A stretch of 64,000 nucleotides of DNA from Bullera alba (taxonomy: Eukaryota; Basidiomycota; Tremellomycetes; Tremellales; Bulleraceae): contig BCIX01000003.1 in NCBI GenBank assembly GCA_001600095.1, positions 1,240,001 through 1,304,000 on the forward strand, read 5' to 3'. Shown here in pieces: positions 11,101-24,038 of the stretch (positions are counted from its first letter, which is position 1; each line of letters begins with the position of its first letter). Under the pieces are notes generated by a model. It was given only the letters and a program-made list of their open reading frames with translations, did not search any database and was not told the origin of the DNA. A program made the position numbers and the translations under genes.

Positions 11101-13577
11101 CCAGGTCCCTGCTTCGTTCTGCGCCATGCCCTGCTCTGGCACTACTACTGGCGAGACTTGCGGTTACTCTTGGAGGCTCGACGTCTACAACACAACTGGC
11201 GCCGTTACCATGGCACCCAACGGTTACCTCGGTTGTTACAATGACTACCAGGTGCTTGCGACGTACAGCTACTACTCGACCATGATGACCCCCGAGATCT
11301 GCACCAAGAGTTGTCAGGCTCGAGGCTACGCTCTATCCGGTGTCAAGGGCGGTAATCAGTGCTTCTGTGGTGATACCGCTCCGACCAAGTTGTCCGCCAA
11401 GACCTCTTGCGACAGCCCCTGTACCGGCAACTCGACCCTCTCCAACGTCTGTGGAGGCGGCAACTTTGTCTCTGTCACCAATGTCAAGTCGGCCGGTATC
11501 ACCAACGTCGACTTCCCGATGAACCCCGACACCACCGGATTCGTCGGCTGTTTCTCGGACAACAATGCCGCCCGAGCTCTCACCTACGCTGCCTACACTG
11601 CCACGACCAACACCAACGCTCAGTGTGCTACTCAGTGCAAGACGCTCGGCTACAAGTACTCTGGTACCGAGCAAGGCACTCAGTGCTACTGTGGCAACAA
11701 GATCGACCCGACGGCCAACGCCATCTTCCCCGTCGCCGCGGCCGATTGTGGTACGCCTTGTGCCGGTGGTGGAGCAGGCACCTGTGGTGCTTCGAACAGG
11801 ATCTCGGTCTACGACACTTCTATCGCCGCCGAGAAGTCTTCTGGTGGTTCCGGCGACTACAAGGGTTGCTTTGCTCCTGGCACGTTCATCAGCTCTCCCG
11901 AGTGGAGCTACGGTAGCTCGGCCACGACCATTGATCTTTGTCGACGAACCTGCAACATCCGAGGCTTCAGCACTGCCGGACTCACCACTGGTAACAACTG
12001 CATGTGCTCGAACAAGGTCCTCTACGGTGCTCAGGTCGCCGAGCCCAACTGCGCCATGGCTTGTAACGGCAACTCGACCCAAGTCTGCGGTGGTCGAGCC
12101 AACACCTTTGTATCGGTCTACGACACTCGAACTGCTACTCCACCGGCCGACAAGCCTGCCAACTACCAGGGTTGTATGGTCGACACGGCGGCTGCTCCCC
12201 TTATGAAGGAGTACAACTACCAGAGTGCCGGTATGACCTCGGATCTCTGTAGGCGAGTCTGCGCCGGTCTCGGATATGCCAACTACGGTACTGAGTACGG
12301 CAAGACGTGCTACTGTTCGGCCACGCTGCCAACAGCCGGTCTTGTCCCCGATGTCCAGTGTAACACTGCCTGTGCTGGTGAGTAAAGCTTTGTCTCGTCG
12401 AGAAGTATCTTGCTGACAGCGACTAGGTATTAAATCCGAGATGTGCGGTGGTCCATACCGAATGTCGGTCTACAACGCCAAATACGCAGTTCCAGTGGCC
12501 AGTGTCGCTCCAAGCTCCAGCGCCGCTGCCAGCTCGATCAAGCCCGTCTCGAGTTCGGCCAAGCCCGTCGCTTCGAGCATCACCGTCGCCTCGTCTATCA
12601 AGGCCTCGGCTTCGAGCATCAAGCCGCTCTCTAGCGCTGCTGCCACGACCTCCAAGGCTGCCGTCTCTAGCGCGGCCGTCACGACTTCGAGAGCTTCGAG
12701 CGTCGCTGCAGTGTCGTCTGTCAAGCCACCAGTCTCGAGTGCCGCTGCGACCACGTCAAAGGCCGCCGTGTCGACCGCTCCAGTGTCCTCGATCAGACCA
12801 CCAGCTTCGAGCGCCGCCGCGACTACCTCCAAGGCCGCCGTGTCCAGCGCTCCAGCATCGAGTGCCGCCGCCACAACGTCGAGAGCCGCATCGAGCGCAG
12901 CGCCATCGGTCTCTCGAGCCACCTCGTCGCTTCCATCGCAGGTCTTGGTGGTTACTACGGGAGTCACTTCACCAGTGACGTCTCCTAAGCCCGCTTCCAC
13001 CACGCCCGTGTCATCGGTACGACCAAGCTCGGCAGCTGCATCTTCGGCTCGACCAAGCTCTGTCGCACCGCCCGCTTCGTCTGCCAAGCCCAGCACCACC
13101 ACGGCCAAGCCGTCTTCGGCTGCGCCAGCGACTTCCTCGGCTGCATCTCTACCACCCGCCTCGACAGACTCTGCCTATGTCGGTTGTTACGCCGACAACG
13201 CCAACGTGATCGTCGCCAACAACATGTCCTGCACGTCGCTCACCCCGATGATGTGCAAGGTCTGGTGTCAAGCCAACAACATGGGTTACGCCGCTTTGAC
13301 CAAGGGTACCGACTGCGCCTGTTCGAACGACTCGAGCAGACTCACCAAGGTCCCCGAGAGCAACTGCGCCAAGCCATGTATCGGTGACGACAAGCAAAAG
13401 TGCGGTGGTGACGCCAAGACGTACATGATCTTCAAGTCGACTGGTGCTGTCAAGCGAGACGTAGAGGAGGTTCCCGTCGAGGAGTCTCAGAGATCGTACA
13501 AGAAGAGGGATACGAAGACGGTCATCTTTGATGGAAAGAGGCAGAAGAGAAGGAGTGGCAAGCTGGCCACGGAGTGA
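8173..13577 (+). CDS. Secreted DUF1996 protein with eleven WSC domains
   Basis: Predicted 1,770-residue secreted protein in three exons (8173-8443, 8487-12377, 12427-13577; 5,313 nt). A signal peptide (MFSLVLLNLFASLFALHASA) is followed by a DUF1996 domain at about residues 20-340. Ten consecutive WSC domains cover about residues 370-1405, each roughly 95-105 residues with the pattern GCY/GCF...C...C...CYCG...C...PCAGN...CGG. A Ser/Ala/Pro/Lys linker of about 225 residues follows, then an eleventh WSC and a basic tail with KR sites. WSC domains are carbohydrate-binding modules of fungal wall sensors and glycan oxidases. No transmembrane helix or GPI signal is visible, so a soluble or wall-associated glycan-binding role is inferred. 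DUF1996 function is unknown. Each WSC unit differs clearly, arguing against recent array expansion. Confidence 0.93.
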
Positions 13578-13772
13578 TCGATATAGAAGTTGTTCAATTC
13601 GGGGATCCCGGTTTATAATGAGCACAAAGGCGAAGAGGTGATCTGGCAGGCTGGTCCGTAGATCATATCTCGTCTTCTAGTAGTGTTTGCATAGTAGTGC
13701 TATGAAATGCTTTACCCAAACCACCTTGAGCATCCCTTTATCCCAGCGATCCGAATCCCAATGATGAAGCCT

Positions 13773-16052
13773 CTAAGACATGACAAACGACCAGTCCTCT
13801 CGGTCCTCCTTGCCCAATCTAATGTATCTGCACGGTGTCAGATCGAGTAGCTCGTCGCACACTCACTCTAATAACAACCTGAACATGTAGCTCTGCATGT
13901 CCTCCCATCGCCAGTGGTCGAGTGCGAATTGTCGACCTCGCTCGCCGATCTGCTGAGCCAAAGCGTCGTTGCCCGTTGACGGCGAGTTTGGCGCTCCGAT
14001 GAAGAATGACAGCGTGGTGTACATCTCGGCATACGATGCGGACATTGGCTAAATGACAGGTCAGCCTATGTTGTCAACTTTACTATCCAGTACCCACCAC
14101 ATAGTGGTACCAAGGTACGATCCAGTCCTGATGTGGTCAGCGAATCCGCTACATAAGGGCACCGAGTTGACTCACCTCATACCACTCTGGGAAGATTGTA
14201 CTCTTCAGCACGACCGAGCCGGAGAGCAAAAGTCGGTGGAATCGCGACGACCACCCGTTGCCATCGACTGAACAATTAGTCCAGCTTCACTCTGCTCTCT
14301 CACCATCTATGGCATCTACGGGTCGGTCAGCATCAACAGCTTGAGATCCACGACCAGACTCACATTTGTACGTCGCTGCTGTGCCAGGACCGACTCGAGC
14401 AGACCAGTCTATCGTCTCTTGTAGCTCGTCACAGGTTCCATCCTCTTTTTTGCACTAATCGTCAGCTCCGATATAACACCTCTAACCCACCTGCATGGGC
14501 CCATCGACCAGCCCGACATCCATGTACGCCTCGTTCAGGATCTTGGTGCTCCACGACTGCCACTCCCAGGCGCCCGTTCTCCTGCTCTTGACGTAGATCT
14601 GCCTCTGACCCTCCTTGTCGTGAGTGGTGGTATGCAGTCGTACTCGGTGCGAGTTGCGCCAGTTGTAGTCGTCTCGTCCACTGTAAAAGTCTCCAGTCAT
14701 CTTCCCCCTCCAATGTAGCTTTGCCTCCTCCTTGTCCGACCACGGAAGGTATTGATTCTGGCTGCCCTTCTCCGTGGCGTTGTAGTAGTAGTCGAGGGGA
14801 GTGAGTGCGATTTCGGGATTTCTTGCGAATTTGGACTGGACAAACAGCGGTCGAAGCTTGGCTTGACGGGCAAAGTCCCACGAGAGCTCTCCGTGGAATT
14901 TGAGCTCATCGGGATGGTAGCAGTAGTCGAAGGTGGCAGAGTGATCGTGGATGAAAGTGGATCCTAGACATCAGCACGAGCAGCATGAGTCTACTCACGA
15001 TCTTCCTCGGTCGGCTCGTATACAGGCCGAGGACCCTTCTTCTTGCCCTGATCAAGCGCAAACTGCTCGAGCTGCTGTATCCAGGCGGGACTGTCCTCCG
15101 GGCATGCGCTCTAATCGAGTCAGAAAGGTAACAAAGCACTATACTCACGGCGAAACCAGGCAGTCCCTTGGCTTTATGTCTGTTGGCATTCTCAAACGGC
15201 TTGAGCTCCTCGGCTGTGGCGTACTCTCTATTCGCAATCTTGTTCTCCAGGAAGATCCGCTGATCGTCGCCGATGATCCAGGACCCCAAGTCATGAGTGG
15301 AGACGACCATGTCAACGATTTCCGGCAGATTGGAAGCTATAGGAACTAGCAAATCCAGCATCGCATCCGCTCTCGCATTGGGGTTGGTCCCATCCGCAAA
15401 GCAGGCATCTTGGTCCGTCGGGTCAAGGTGCATCCGGCTGGAGTCAGCGGGGGTATAAAAGTTGACACTCACAACGACGATGGCTCCTTGAAGATGGCTT
15501 CGACCTTTTCTCTGAACACAGAAGGAGGAATAGCCCAGTACAGATTAGTGTCTTTGAAGATTCGGTCATACTGTCAAATGTCAGCTCGCTTCTTTGCTTG
15601 CTTGACCTACATCGTCTTTGATGGTGACATTGTGCTCTACGGCCCACTCCCACCATTTATCGAACCCCTTGGGTGGGTTCCTGCCATATCTCTCCTTGTA
15701 GGCATGGACCGCTTGGGCCAAAGTCTTACTTTGACTGTAGAGCCATCAGTCGATGTCGGTCATACCGAACTCACCGTCGTAATAGCCTCTCATACTTCTT
15801 CCTCCCCTTCTCCATTAGTGCTTCTATTGGATGCGACTTGTCATCCTCCTTCCAACCTGTGGCCAGGCCGTTCCGTTGGTATATCAAGCTAGTCCTGCTA
15901 TCATCTTCACTCTCGCCCGAGCGGAAGAGCGAGTATCCCGATATCGCTCCCTCTCTCGACCCGTAGAACGCGAATCCAACGACGACGGCCGTAACGAGTA
16001 GGAGGACTCTGGGCGTCCTCCGACGCAGCAGGCGGGTGATTGGCAGACTCAT
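13773..16052 (-). CDS. GT90 glycosyltransferase with CAP10 domain (xylosyltransferase-like), type II membrane protein
   Basis: Golgi-type transferase assembled from about twelve exons. It starts with a short cytosolic tail rich in Arg, a membrane anchor ([16 protein letters not shown]) and a stem, followed by the lumenal catalytic region. CAP10-family hallmarks are clear: [39 protein letters not shown], then [27 protein letters not shown] spread over two exon junctions, and the helical end [19 protein letters not shown]. In Cryptococcus GT90 members include the beta-1,2-xylosyltransferase Cxt1 and capsule-associated Cap10, so transfer of xylose from UDP-xylose onto mannose-containing glycans is the best guess; the exact acceptor cannot be read. 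The start at 16052 is chosen because it directly precedes the Arg-rich tail. The neighbouring oxidoreductase is on the same strand 247 bases upstream but shows no functional link. Confidence 0.88.
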
Positions 16053-16299
16053 GCCGAGGCCGTGGGTTGATGTCAAGTCAAGATCAAGTCTTGACCTGTG
16101 AACATCATCAGACTGTTTTGACTTCTCGCGCGTCGGGTTGAAATTCAGGGATGCCGTACTCTGACTTTTCACGTGGCGTGGCTGCAAAAGGCAACTCTTG
16201 GGATTCCAGCAAAGAGGCGCATCCAGTGCATGGCCGGGTACGGTAGACCTAGCAGAGGACGACTAGAGAAGTGCAGACTAAAACCATGTGCATGCCCAT

Positions 16300-17492
16300 C
16301 TATCGAGCGTATGCGGCAACCCAATCGTCCTTGACTCGTTCCGTAAACTTGAAGAATTTGGCCACTCCCACTGCGGCTTCGACATGGCCTTCGGGATCCT
16401 CGACCTCTTCGGGGAAAGCGATCCCACAGCCGTGTAAACCCGGGATGAGCTCGCCGTTTCTCTTGAAGCCAGAGGTGTGCATGTCGAAATGAATCTCCCC
16501 GTCTATGCTCTCTGAGCCCAGGTATAGCTTCGGCAGAGGTGACCGGGTGTATCCAATGGCGTAGACGAGGTGCGAGCACGTTGGCAGGTATTTCCTATAC
16601 ACCTCGTCTTCGTCGCCCAATTCGATTTGCTCCAGTATGTCCGAATTGGCATCTCTCTCCATAACGTCCTTGGCCCAGTCGGCAGTAGCACCTTTCAAAC
16701 CGGTATTGTCAAAGACGATCCCGTCGTCTCGATAGTCGGCGTATCGGATCCCTCGGCGGTGAAAGTTGAGAATCTTCAAATCCCGTTTACCCTCTTGCAC
16801 CGTCTCATACAGGTTGCGACAGCAGAGAATACCAGAGTGGGAGTTTCCAATAACACCCACGACGGACTTGTTGTCGGAGGGGAAGAGGTCGGCTAGTGTG
16901 GATTTGACCATACACCGGTCCAGGTCGAGCACGGTCAAGTCCGAGTTGTATCTCTCGTGGAATGTCGCTGGTGTGGGGTACGATCCTGTGCAGAGGAACA
17001 GCCTCGGTGTGGAGATCACCCTGCCAGCGACGCTGACTCCCCATCGATTTGCTCCTGCATCGTAGCTTGCTTCCCCGACCTCTCCAATGGTTTTGGTGAC
17101 TTCCTCCCTCTCGAGAATCCCTGTGATCAGGAGTCGGATCATATCTCCAGCTAGAGCCAGCTGACATGTCTCCTCGCGATCGAGTTCTTCCAATTTGGTG
17201 ATTGCATTTGGCTTCGGCGTGGAATCGGCTATAGATGTGCAGGTAGGTGAGGAATGAATGGCATCGAGGTATATTCCAGTTTTGGTATTACTACACCGAT
17301 TAGCTACAACCTTATTAGGCGGACTCACCTCGAGATCTCCCTGTATAGCTCGTTCAAGCGACCGCCTTTGAAAGTCCTGTCCACCCAGCAGATCGACGAG
17401 AGGCCTCCATCCAATAAACCAGCTGCGGCCGCCAGACCTCCTGGACCGGCGCCTATGATGACTGCGTCAAATTGGTGTTCGTTGGCCATCAT
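16300..17492 (-). CDS. FAD-dependent oxidoreductase (flavoprotein monooxygenase-like)
   Basis: Two exons (17329-17492 and 16300-17290) encode about 384 residues. The N-terminus has a classic dinucleotide-binding fold, VIIGAGPGGLAAAAGL, for FAD. A second glycine motif, GVIGNSHSGILC near the middle, resembles the NADPH-binding segment of N-hydroxylating or Baeyer-Villiger-type monooxygenases, and the C-terminal IPGLHGCGIAFPE stretch resembles the last FAD contact of pyridine nucleotide-disulfide oxidoreductase relatives. Substrate is unknown. Two adjacent ATGs (17490-17492 and 17487-17489) could start it; the frame continues upstream only through a TTG. No partner cluster (such as an NRPS or transporter) is nearby to suggest a pathway. 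Confidence 0.8.
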
Positions 17493-18226
17493 TGTCAGCC
17501 GAGCCAAAGTGGTGAATGGCTACACAATTGCATGCGGTCTGGGGCGACATCAAGCGCATTGCCAGGGTTGGATGAATGCAAGATCGATGACTTCATCCTC
17601 GAGCGGGAGATCGCAGGAAAGTGGAACGGTGGTGAGACGGAGATGCGCCTAAGTCCGTCATCACTTGCCGCTCAAACCGTCGACAAATTTGGCCGGCTGC
17701 TTCTCTCTCAGCGTTTCCATCATTGTCTTTCGTTCCCTTCTTGTCTCATACGAACACCAACAGCGGCGCACGAAGATGCAGATGGTGAGTGTCTCAGTAT
17801 CCATCCGCCCATCGGTCGCTGTGTGAGGGCGATTTGGAGCCGTGTCTCCCTACCCACCCCTCCTTCCCTGATGAATTGCATCCTAAAAATATCAACTAGA
17901 AGGCTGTTGCTGAGCGCTGCTTTGATCGATACTGCTTTTTCTGAACCTCTACCGCCTCCCCCGTTGTTGTCTATCACTGTGTTGAACAGTTTGCTGACCA
18001 AACATTCAGCTTCTCGTGTGTACCTTTTATAGTAGTTTGTCATTCTATGCAAGTTTAACCAGGACCACTGTATACGCACCGACCAGCTTCTTCGGCTCAC
18101 GAATACGACAAGCCTGCACGTATCTCCCTGCCCTATCCCCCGCAGTTGAGATCACGCGAAAACGCACTGACATCAAGATGTGCATACATGAGATCAGATA
18201 GGATCGGAAACTACCGTTCACGATCC
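17493..18226. other. Intergenic region with possible spliced non-coding transcript
   Basis: No protein gene was recognised in 730 bases. The sequence has intron-like signals (GTGAGTGTCTCAG at 17786, CTGACCAAACATTCAG ending near 18009) and between them a TGATGA box at 17869-17874 and CTGA boxes at 17910-17913 and 17941-17944. That spacing would fit a C/D-box small nucleolar RNA inside an intron, but no terminal stem was found, so it is only a candidate. Confidence 0.3.
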
Positions 18227-19331
18227 TCATCCCACTTCCACATCTGTCTTTTTGGCTGAGACATTCCCTGTCTCGCTCCCAGAATCACTCTTCCCGGCCC
18301 CTTCTGCCCCCGTCACCGTACTCAGCCTACTCGCCGCCGGACTAGGCGATCTATCCCTTCCCTTGACGCCTGGAGGAGGCGTATCCCTTCTAGACACGGG
18401 CGGGGTGGGTGTCGTTGCACGCGCACTTGGAACTCCCTTTGCCCACCACTTGCGCCCGCTCCGTATGATCTCCTCTCGGGCCTTTTCCTCCCGTCTCTTC
18501 TCGAAAGCAGTTCTGTACCGCTCGTACCCCTCCCTGAATGACCTGTCGACGCGAGAGGAGAAAATGAGCTCTCCGCGTGGATTGGCAGACGGCGGTATTT
18601 GTGCCATGACAGTGGCCGGCCCGCTGACTTTGCGATTGGAGTTTAGTGCCGCCACGGGCGGTTTATTTGGTGGTAGTGGTGCTGGTTTGGCATTTGCAGC
18701 CGGTGACGGGGCACGAAGAAACGGTAGGGGTAGTAGCGATCTCAATGATGGTCGAGCCCGCTTGAGGTTGAGATGCATATTGAGTGGTCGAAGTGCTTTG
18801 TTCGAGTGATTGATATAACTAGATCATGAGCGCAAGCTCAGAGTTCTCTGACGTACCTGTGGGCGTAACGTATCTTCTCTTCGTACATCCCGCTTGCGAA
18901 GAACAGGACTAGTGTGATGAGGACCACCGCGAGAGTGGCTTGTAGAAGACGCAGCTTGACCATGGTCTAGATGTCAGCTTGTGTACGGCCATTGTAACAC
19001 ACCTTTGGGGGTAGGAAGAGGACTCTGTAGCCCAGCCATATTAGGGCAGACACAAAGGACCATAAGAAAGCTGCGGGGTCAGCTCCACGCAGCATGTCGT
19101 TCACGCACCGCTATATCGCCTCCGCCGCCTTCTGAGCATCTCCGCGTTCATCTTCAGCCGTTCCTCGAACAGCAGCAGATCCCTAAACGTTGCCGTGTCC
19201 GAACCCGGGTGATAGGGCGTGTTGATGCTCGGGCGGACCGGAGCCTCGCTGACTCCCGGCTGTCCTCCCATCATCCTGCTCGCCGTCGATGGCGAGACAT
19301 TCTGCGGCCGCAGAGGAGATGGCTTGGACAT
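18227..19331 (-). CDS. SPO7: Nem1-Spo7 phosphatase regulatory subunit (SPO7-like)
   Basis: Predicted 330-residue nuclear-envelope/ER protein in four exons (19109-19331, 19003-19070, 18857-18966, 18227-18818; 993 nt). After a disordered N-terminus comes the Spo7 family core FRDLLLFEERLKMNAEML with a run of Arg before the first membrane helix (AFLWSFVSALIWLGYRVLFL). The second helix is LLQATLAVVLITLVLFFASGMY. The C-terminal half is Pro/Ser/Arg-rich and poorly conserved. In yeast, Spo7 binds the phosphatase Nem1, which activates the phosphatidate phosphatase Pah1 and so controls phospholipid and nuclear membrane amounts. It is divergent from SEC31 with a 248-base shared promoter region. Confidence 0.85.
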
Positions 19332-19579
19332 GCGAGGCTGACTGTTGAACGATGACTACGAGGACTAACGGTTAAAGGAGTTGGCGTGGGCCGAGGATGA
19401 TGATGGTCAACCTCCACAGTCCCCAACAAGAGTTTAGGCGCGGAGGAGAGCCCCCGCGCCTATGTCCGCCCACTCTCCACGTCTCGTCATCCGCTGGCAC
19501 CTCCTCCTCGCAACACCGTCGTAGTGCATAGCACTATACGTCGCGTGCTTCTGCTCCCAATCAGTCCAGGATCCACAAG

Positions 19580-22500
19580 ATGAAGCTCAAAGACATTTCC
19601 CGTACGGCGACCTTTGCCTGGGATCAATCATCCTCCTCATCACCCCTCCTCGCGACCGGTGCGGTCGCAGGAGCACTCGACGAGAGCTTTAGCAATGAGA
19701 GTCAGTTGGAGATATGGTCTCCGGACTTTGGAGAAGGTCAAGGGATGCACCTCGGTGGTCAGGGAAAGGGCGCCGCTGGGAGCATCACCGTGAACAGTCG
19801 GTACGTTCTTAAGCCTATCAGCACTAACCTCCAGGTTCAATCGCCTGGCGTGGTCCGCTCCAACTGCTACCAACGCTCGTGGAGTGCTAGCAGCGGGAAT
19901 GGAGACGGGTGAGATTAGCGTCTACACCCCAGACAAGATCCTCGCCGGGGCCAGGTGAGTCGTCGGTAGTGTACAGAGCTGATCCATTAGTGCCGACGAG
20001 GCGAGAATCTTCACCAACAACAAACATACCGGTCCGGTCAGAGGTCTCGACTTTAACCCTATACAGAAAAACTTGATGCTTTCCGGAGCCATCAACGCAG
20101 AGGTGAGTGAAATCTTGCTGCTCGAGCTAACCTTGAGCTCTACATCTTCGATCTCAACAACCCGACCAGTCCCATCGCCCCAGGTGCCCTCTCGACCAAG
20201 CTCAACGAGATCACCTCGTTGCAATGGAACCCTACAGTGTCCCGAGTATTCGCAGCGTCTTCTTCGTCTGGCTACACCTCTGTCTGGGACTTGAAGGCGC
20301 AAAAGGAGATTGTCAGTCTGCAGTATGGTGGAGGAGCCGCAAAGGGCATGGACACGGTCGGTGCCGTGGCCGGGTTGCAGATGGGTAAACGAAGGGGAAT
20401 GAGTGATGTCTGCTGGCATCCTGAACAGGTGAGAGGCTATCTTGTATCGCAGCTGACACCCAGGCAACTCGACTCATCACTGCGTCTGAAGATGACGAAT
20501 CGCCAATCATCATGCTCTGGGATCTGAGAAACACCCGAGCGCCAGAACGAGTAAGTGTAGAGTAGCTAGCCCCGCTGACAATGTAGATCCTCAGTGGCCA
20601 TCAGAAGGGAGTCCTATCCGTGTCTTGGTGCAAGCAGGATGCCGATCTGCTCCTGTCTTGCGGAAAAGACAACCGAACACTGTGTTGGAACCCGCAAACC
20701 GGCGAGATTATTGGAGAGGTGAGCCAGCATCTTTAGCGTTGCTAACATGTCAGCTCCCTGCCAGCTCGGATTGGTCCTTCCAGACCACCTGGTGCCCACG
20801 GAACCCAGACCTCCTCGCCACGGCTTCATTCGACGGTCACATTGGTATCCACTCGCTACAAACCACCCATGTTCCCGAGCCATCGCAGCCAAAGCACGCG
20901 GCCAACGCTACCGCAGATGACATCTTTGGCGCTCTTGGCGAACAAGCTCCTGCCGAACAGGAAGCCAGTGTTCTCTCGCTCAAGCAGCCTCCAAAATGGC
21001 TGCGAAGACCCGTGTCTGCGACTTTTGGATACGGGGGACTACTGGCCAGCACGTCCAACCTACCCGGAGCGTCTGGAAAGCATCAGAGTGGTGTTGTGCA
21101 CCTTCACAAGGTCGTAACCGAATCTAGCATCGTGGAGAGAGGCGAGAAGCTGCATGCCGCTGCTGGCGAGAAAGAAGCGCTGGAGGAGTTTTGCAACTCG
21201 ACCGTGTCTGCTCGTGGTGACGCGGCGTGGAAGACTCTACAAACGCTTTTCAAGGCAAACTCGAAGGAGGAACTCGTGCAGCTATTGGGCTTCTCCAAAG
21301 CCGATGTGGCGAGACAGGTCGAGGAGGCTGTGAAAAAGTTTCCTTCAAAGGAGGAGACTGTCCCGGCCTCGACCCCTGCTTCAGCCAAACTCGACGATAC
21401 GCCAACTACCGAGGAGCCCACCGAGAAGAGCTTGTTCGACGACGAGGTTCCAGGAACACCTACTGCCAGCGGTGCCGACTTTTTCTCCTCGATGAGCGCT
21501 GGACAACTCAGAAACCCGCTCTTGGAAAACATCATCCCTCACAAGGCCCAAGTCGCAGAGTCCTCTGTCGCCGCAACGGTCGGTAGTGCCGCCTCGTCTG
21601 TCCGATCCGAATCCCTCAAACAGGACACGTTCCACATTTACCCAAGCGGTGAGAGCGAGGTGGATCGATTGGTCACCCAGGCTTTGGTCGTTGGCGATTT
21701 CCAATCCGCGGTCGAGTTGTGTCTCGCCTCGGAGCGATTCGCCGATGCGCTTCTGCTCGCAGTGAGAGGCGGACCCGACCTCTTGCAGTCGACTCAAAAG
21801 GCCTACTTTGCCAAACGAACGACCTCGCTGCCATTTCTCAGAGTCTTCCAGTCCATCGTCACGGAAGACCTCGCCGACATCGTCCAGAATGCCGATTTGG
21901 GAGAATGGAAAGTCGCATTCGTCGTCCTGTGTACCTTTGCCAAGGAAGGCGAATTCAACAATCTCGCCGATCAGCTCGGTCAGCGATTGCAATTCCTATG
22001 GCAAACGCTATCTGTTTCCGACGGTCCAGACTCCAAGAGCGCCGCCAAGACGGCCAGAGAGGACGCCACGCTGTGCTACCTCGCCGCTAGGCGATTGGAA
22101 AAGGTCGTTCCGATCTGGATCGACGAGATGCGTGAAGAAGAGGAAGCAAGCGATCAGCCGCGATACACTGCCCATGGTCAAGCATTGCAGTCGTTTATCG
22201 AGAAAGTAGCAGTGTTCACCGCTGCAACTGGCTACGTCGACAGCGATCTCGCTTCGCCAACTCAATCCGCCGCCGCCGCCGAGCAAGGGGCCAGGACGTA
22301 CAGACTCGCTGGGCTGTACGACCGATTCTACGAGTACGCCGATCTCCTAGCAACGCAAGGTCTGGTCGATATCGCGGCCAAGTATGTCCAAATGACCCCG
22401 GCAGACTACAAGGGTACCGGCGCCGGTGGAGGAGAGCTGGACAAGGCTAGGGATAGGCTTCTGCAAGCGGCCTCTGTCTCTCAGGCACCTACACCCAACG

Positions 22501-23961
22501 CATTCGCCTCTTCCAGTCGACAAAGAGCAGCGCCAGTACCAGCGGCCTATGCCCCGGTCGCGGCGCCCGTCCAACCAGCGCCAGCAGCATACGCTCCGTC
22601 GATCCCGGCCTACCAAGAGCCAGCTCCAGCCTCAAACCCTGCGCCACAGACGTTCGGAGGGTACAGCTCGGATCCCTACGCCCCGACCCAGTCGTATCAG
22701 AGTCAGCCTCAGACGCAGAACCAATATGGCACAAGCAACAACTATATGGATCCTCAACCCCACGGCTACGGTGCTCCGCCCACTCAGACATATGGTCAAT
22801 CGCAAAACTACGGCCAACCCCCATCCGCAGCTCCACCACTTGCCCCACCCCCACGAGCCAACGCTAATGGCAACTCGACTCCTCCTATTCCCGCGGCCTT
22901 GCGACGAGATATTCCCGGTTGGAACGACGCGCCGGCGATCAACGCGCCCAAGCGACCTCAGAGTACCAACAAGGATGCCAGCAAGCCAGCGCCGATCATG
23001 TCTCCGTTCCCAAATAGCGACGCTCTCATGAATGCGCCTCACCCAGGCCCGCCTTCCATGACGCCTCCTCCGGTCCGAGCTGGTCAGCCTGGAATGTTGC
23101 CCCCTCCCCCCAAAGGCGGACCGAGACCACCATCCGCCCAAGCCGTTGCGAGACAGGCAATGCCTCCCCCTGGACCGCCTCGCGGTAGCATGAGAGGTGG
23201 ACCACCTCCGGGCTCTTCTCCAGGCTTGGCCGGACCTCCTCCTGGTGCAATGGGCGGACCTCCCCCACCAAGGGCGTTGTCCCCCTTGGGCCCCGGTAGA
23301 GACCTGCCGCCAATGACTTCCCAGTTCCAGCAGCAACCGCCTCGGGAACGAGCATTGTCTCCTCCAGGTCCAGGTGGTCCACCCCCAGGTGTTAGAGCGG
23401 GACCGCCACCTCCAGGTCGAGTGAGCTCGGTGCCACCAGCTGCCCCTCCCGCACAAGTCAAGCCAAAGCATCGTGAGTGATCATACGTTTGATGAGCTGA
23501 CGGATCAGCCGCCGGTGACCGATCGCACATCTCGCCGCAGAACAAGCCAATCTTTGACACGCTGAGCGCGGAACTGTCTCGAGTCAAGCAATTGGACCTC
23601 CCGGTGAGTCAAGCTTGCAGTGATGAGACAACCGACTGATCGTTCACAGGTCCATGTGAAGAAGATTGTGGATGACACGGAGCGACGATTGAACATCCTC
23701 TTTGACGGGCTGAACAATGACACGGTGCCAAAAGTCGCCGCGGATCAAATGCAAAACATCTCAAAGGGTAAGTCGGCAAGTGTGATCGAAGCTGACGTGC
23801 AGCGATCGCCGCGAGAGATGCCAATGCCGCTCTGGCGATGCACGTCGAGTTGTTGACAAACTCGACAGGAGACATGTCGTCCTGGGCTGTGAGTGCAGAG
23901 TACAAGTTCAAGTGCTGATAGGTAGCCCGGAATCAAGCAGTTGATACGACTTGGCTTATAA
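19580..23961 (+). CDS. SEC31: COPII outer-coat subunit Sec31
   Basis: Eleven exons (19580-19800, 19835-19954, 19991-20102, 20138-20428, 20464-20550, 20587-20718, 20754-23472, 23509-23603, 23650-23767, 23803-23888, 23926-23961), all in phase. The N-terminus is a WD40 propeller beginning [14 protein letters not shown], with repeats such as [19 protein letters not shown] and [22 protein letters not shown]. The central part is the alpha-solenoid that builds the COPII cage edge. A long Pro/Gln/Tyr-rich disordered segment follows (about residues 720-1030), as expected for the region that binds Sec23 and stimulates Sar1. The C-terminus has the conserved [15 protein letters not shown] segment and ends with [11 protein letters not shown]. 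It acts at ER exit sites in vesicle formation. The very short last exon was placed from this conserved ending. Confidence 0.96.
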
Positions 23962-24038
23962 CGACCGGATAGAAACATGCCTTGAATGCATATGAAGTGA
24001 CAAACATTACAACAGAATTGTCCTTGTGCTCTACAATG

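Noticed and set aside
11333..12082. 249-codon minus-strand frame, and similar ones at 12470-13108
   Set aside because: Antisense to WSC domains and the Ser/Ala stalk; low-complexity Val/Ala/Gly composition typical of shadow frames.
22632..23471. 279-codon minus-strand frame in SEC31
   Set aside because: Antisense of the Pro/Gln-rich region; Trp/Arg/Ser-rich shadow.
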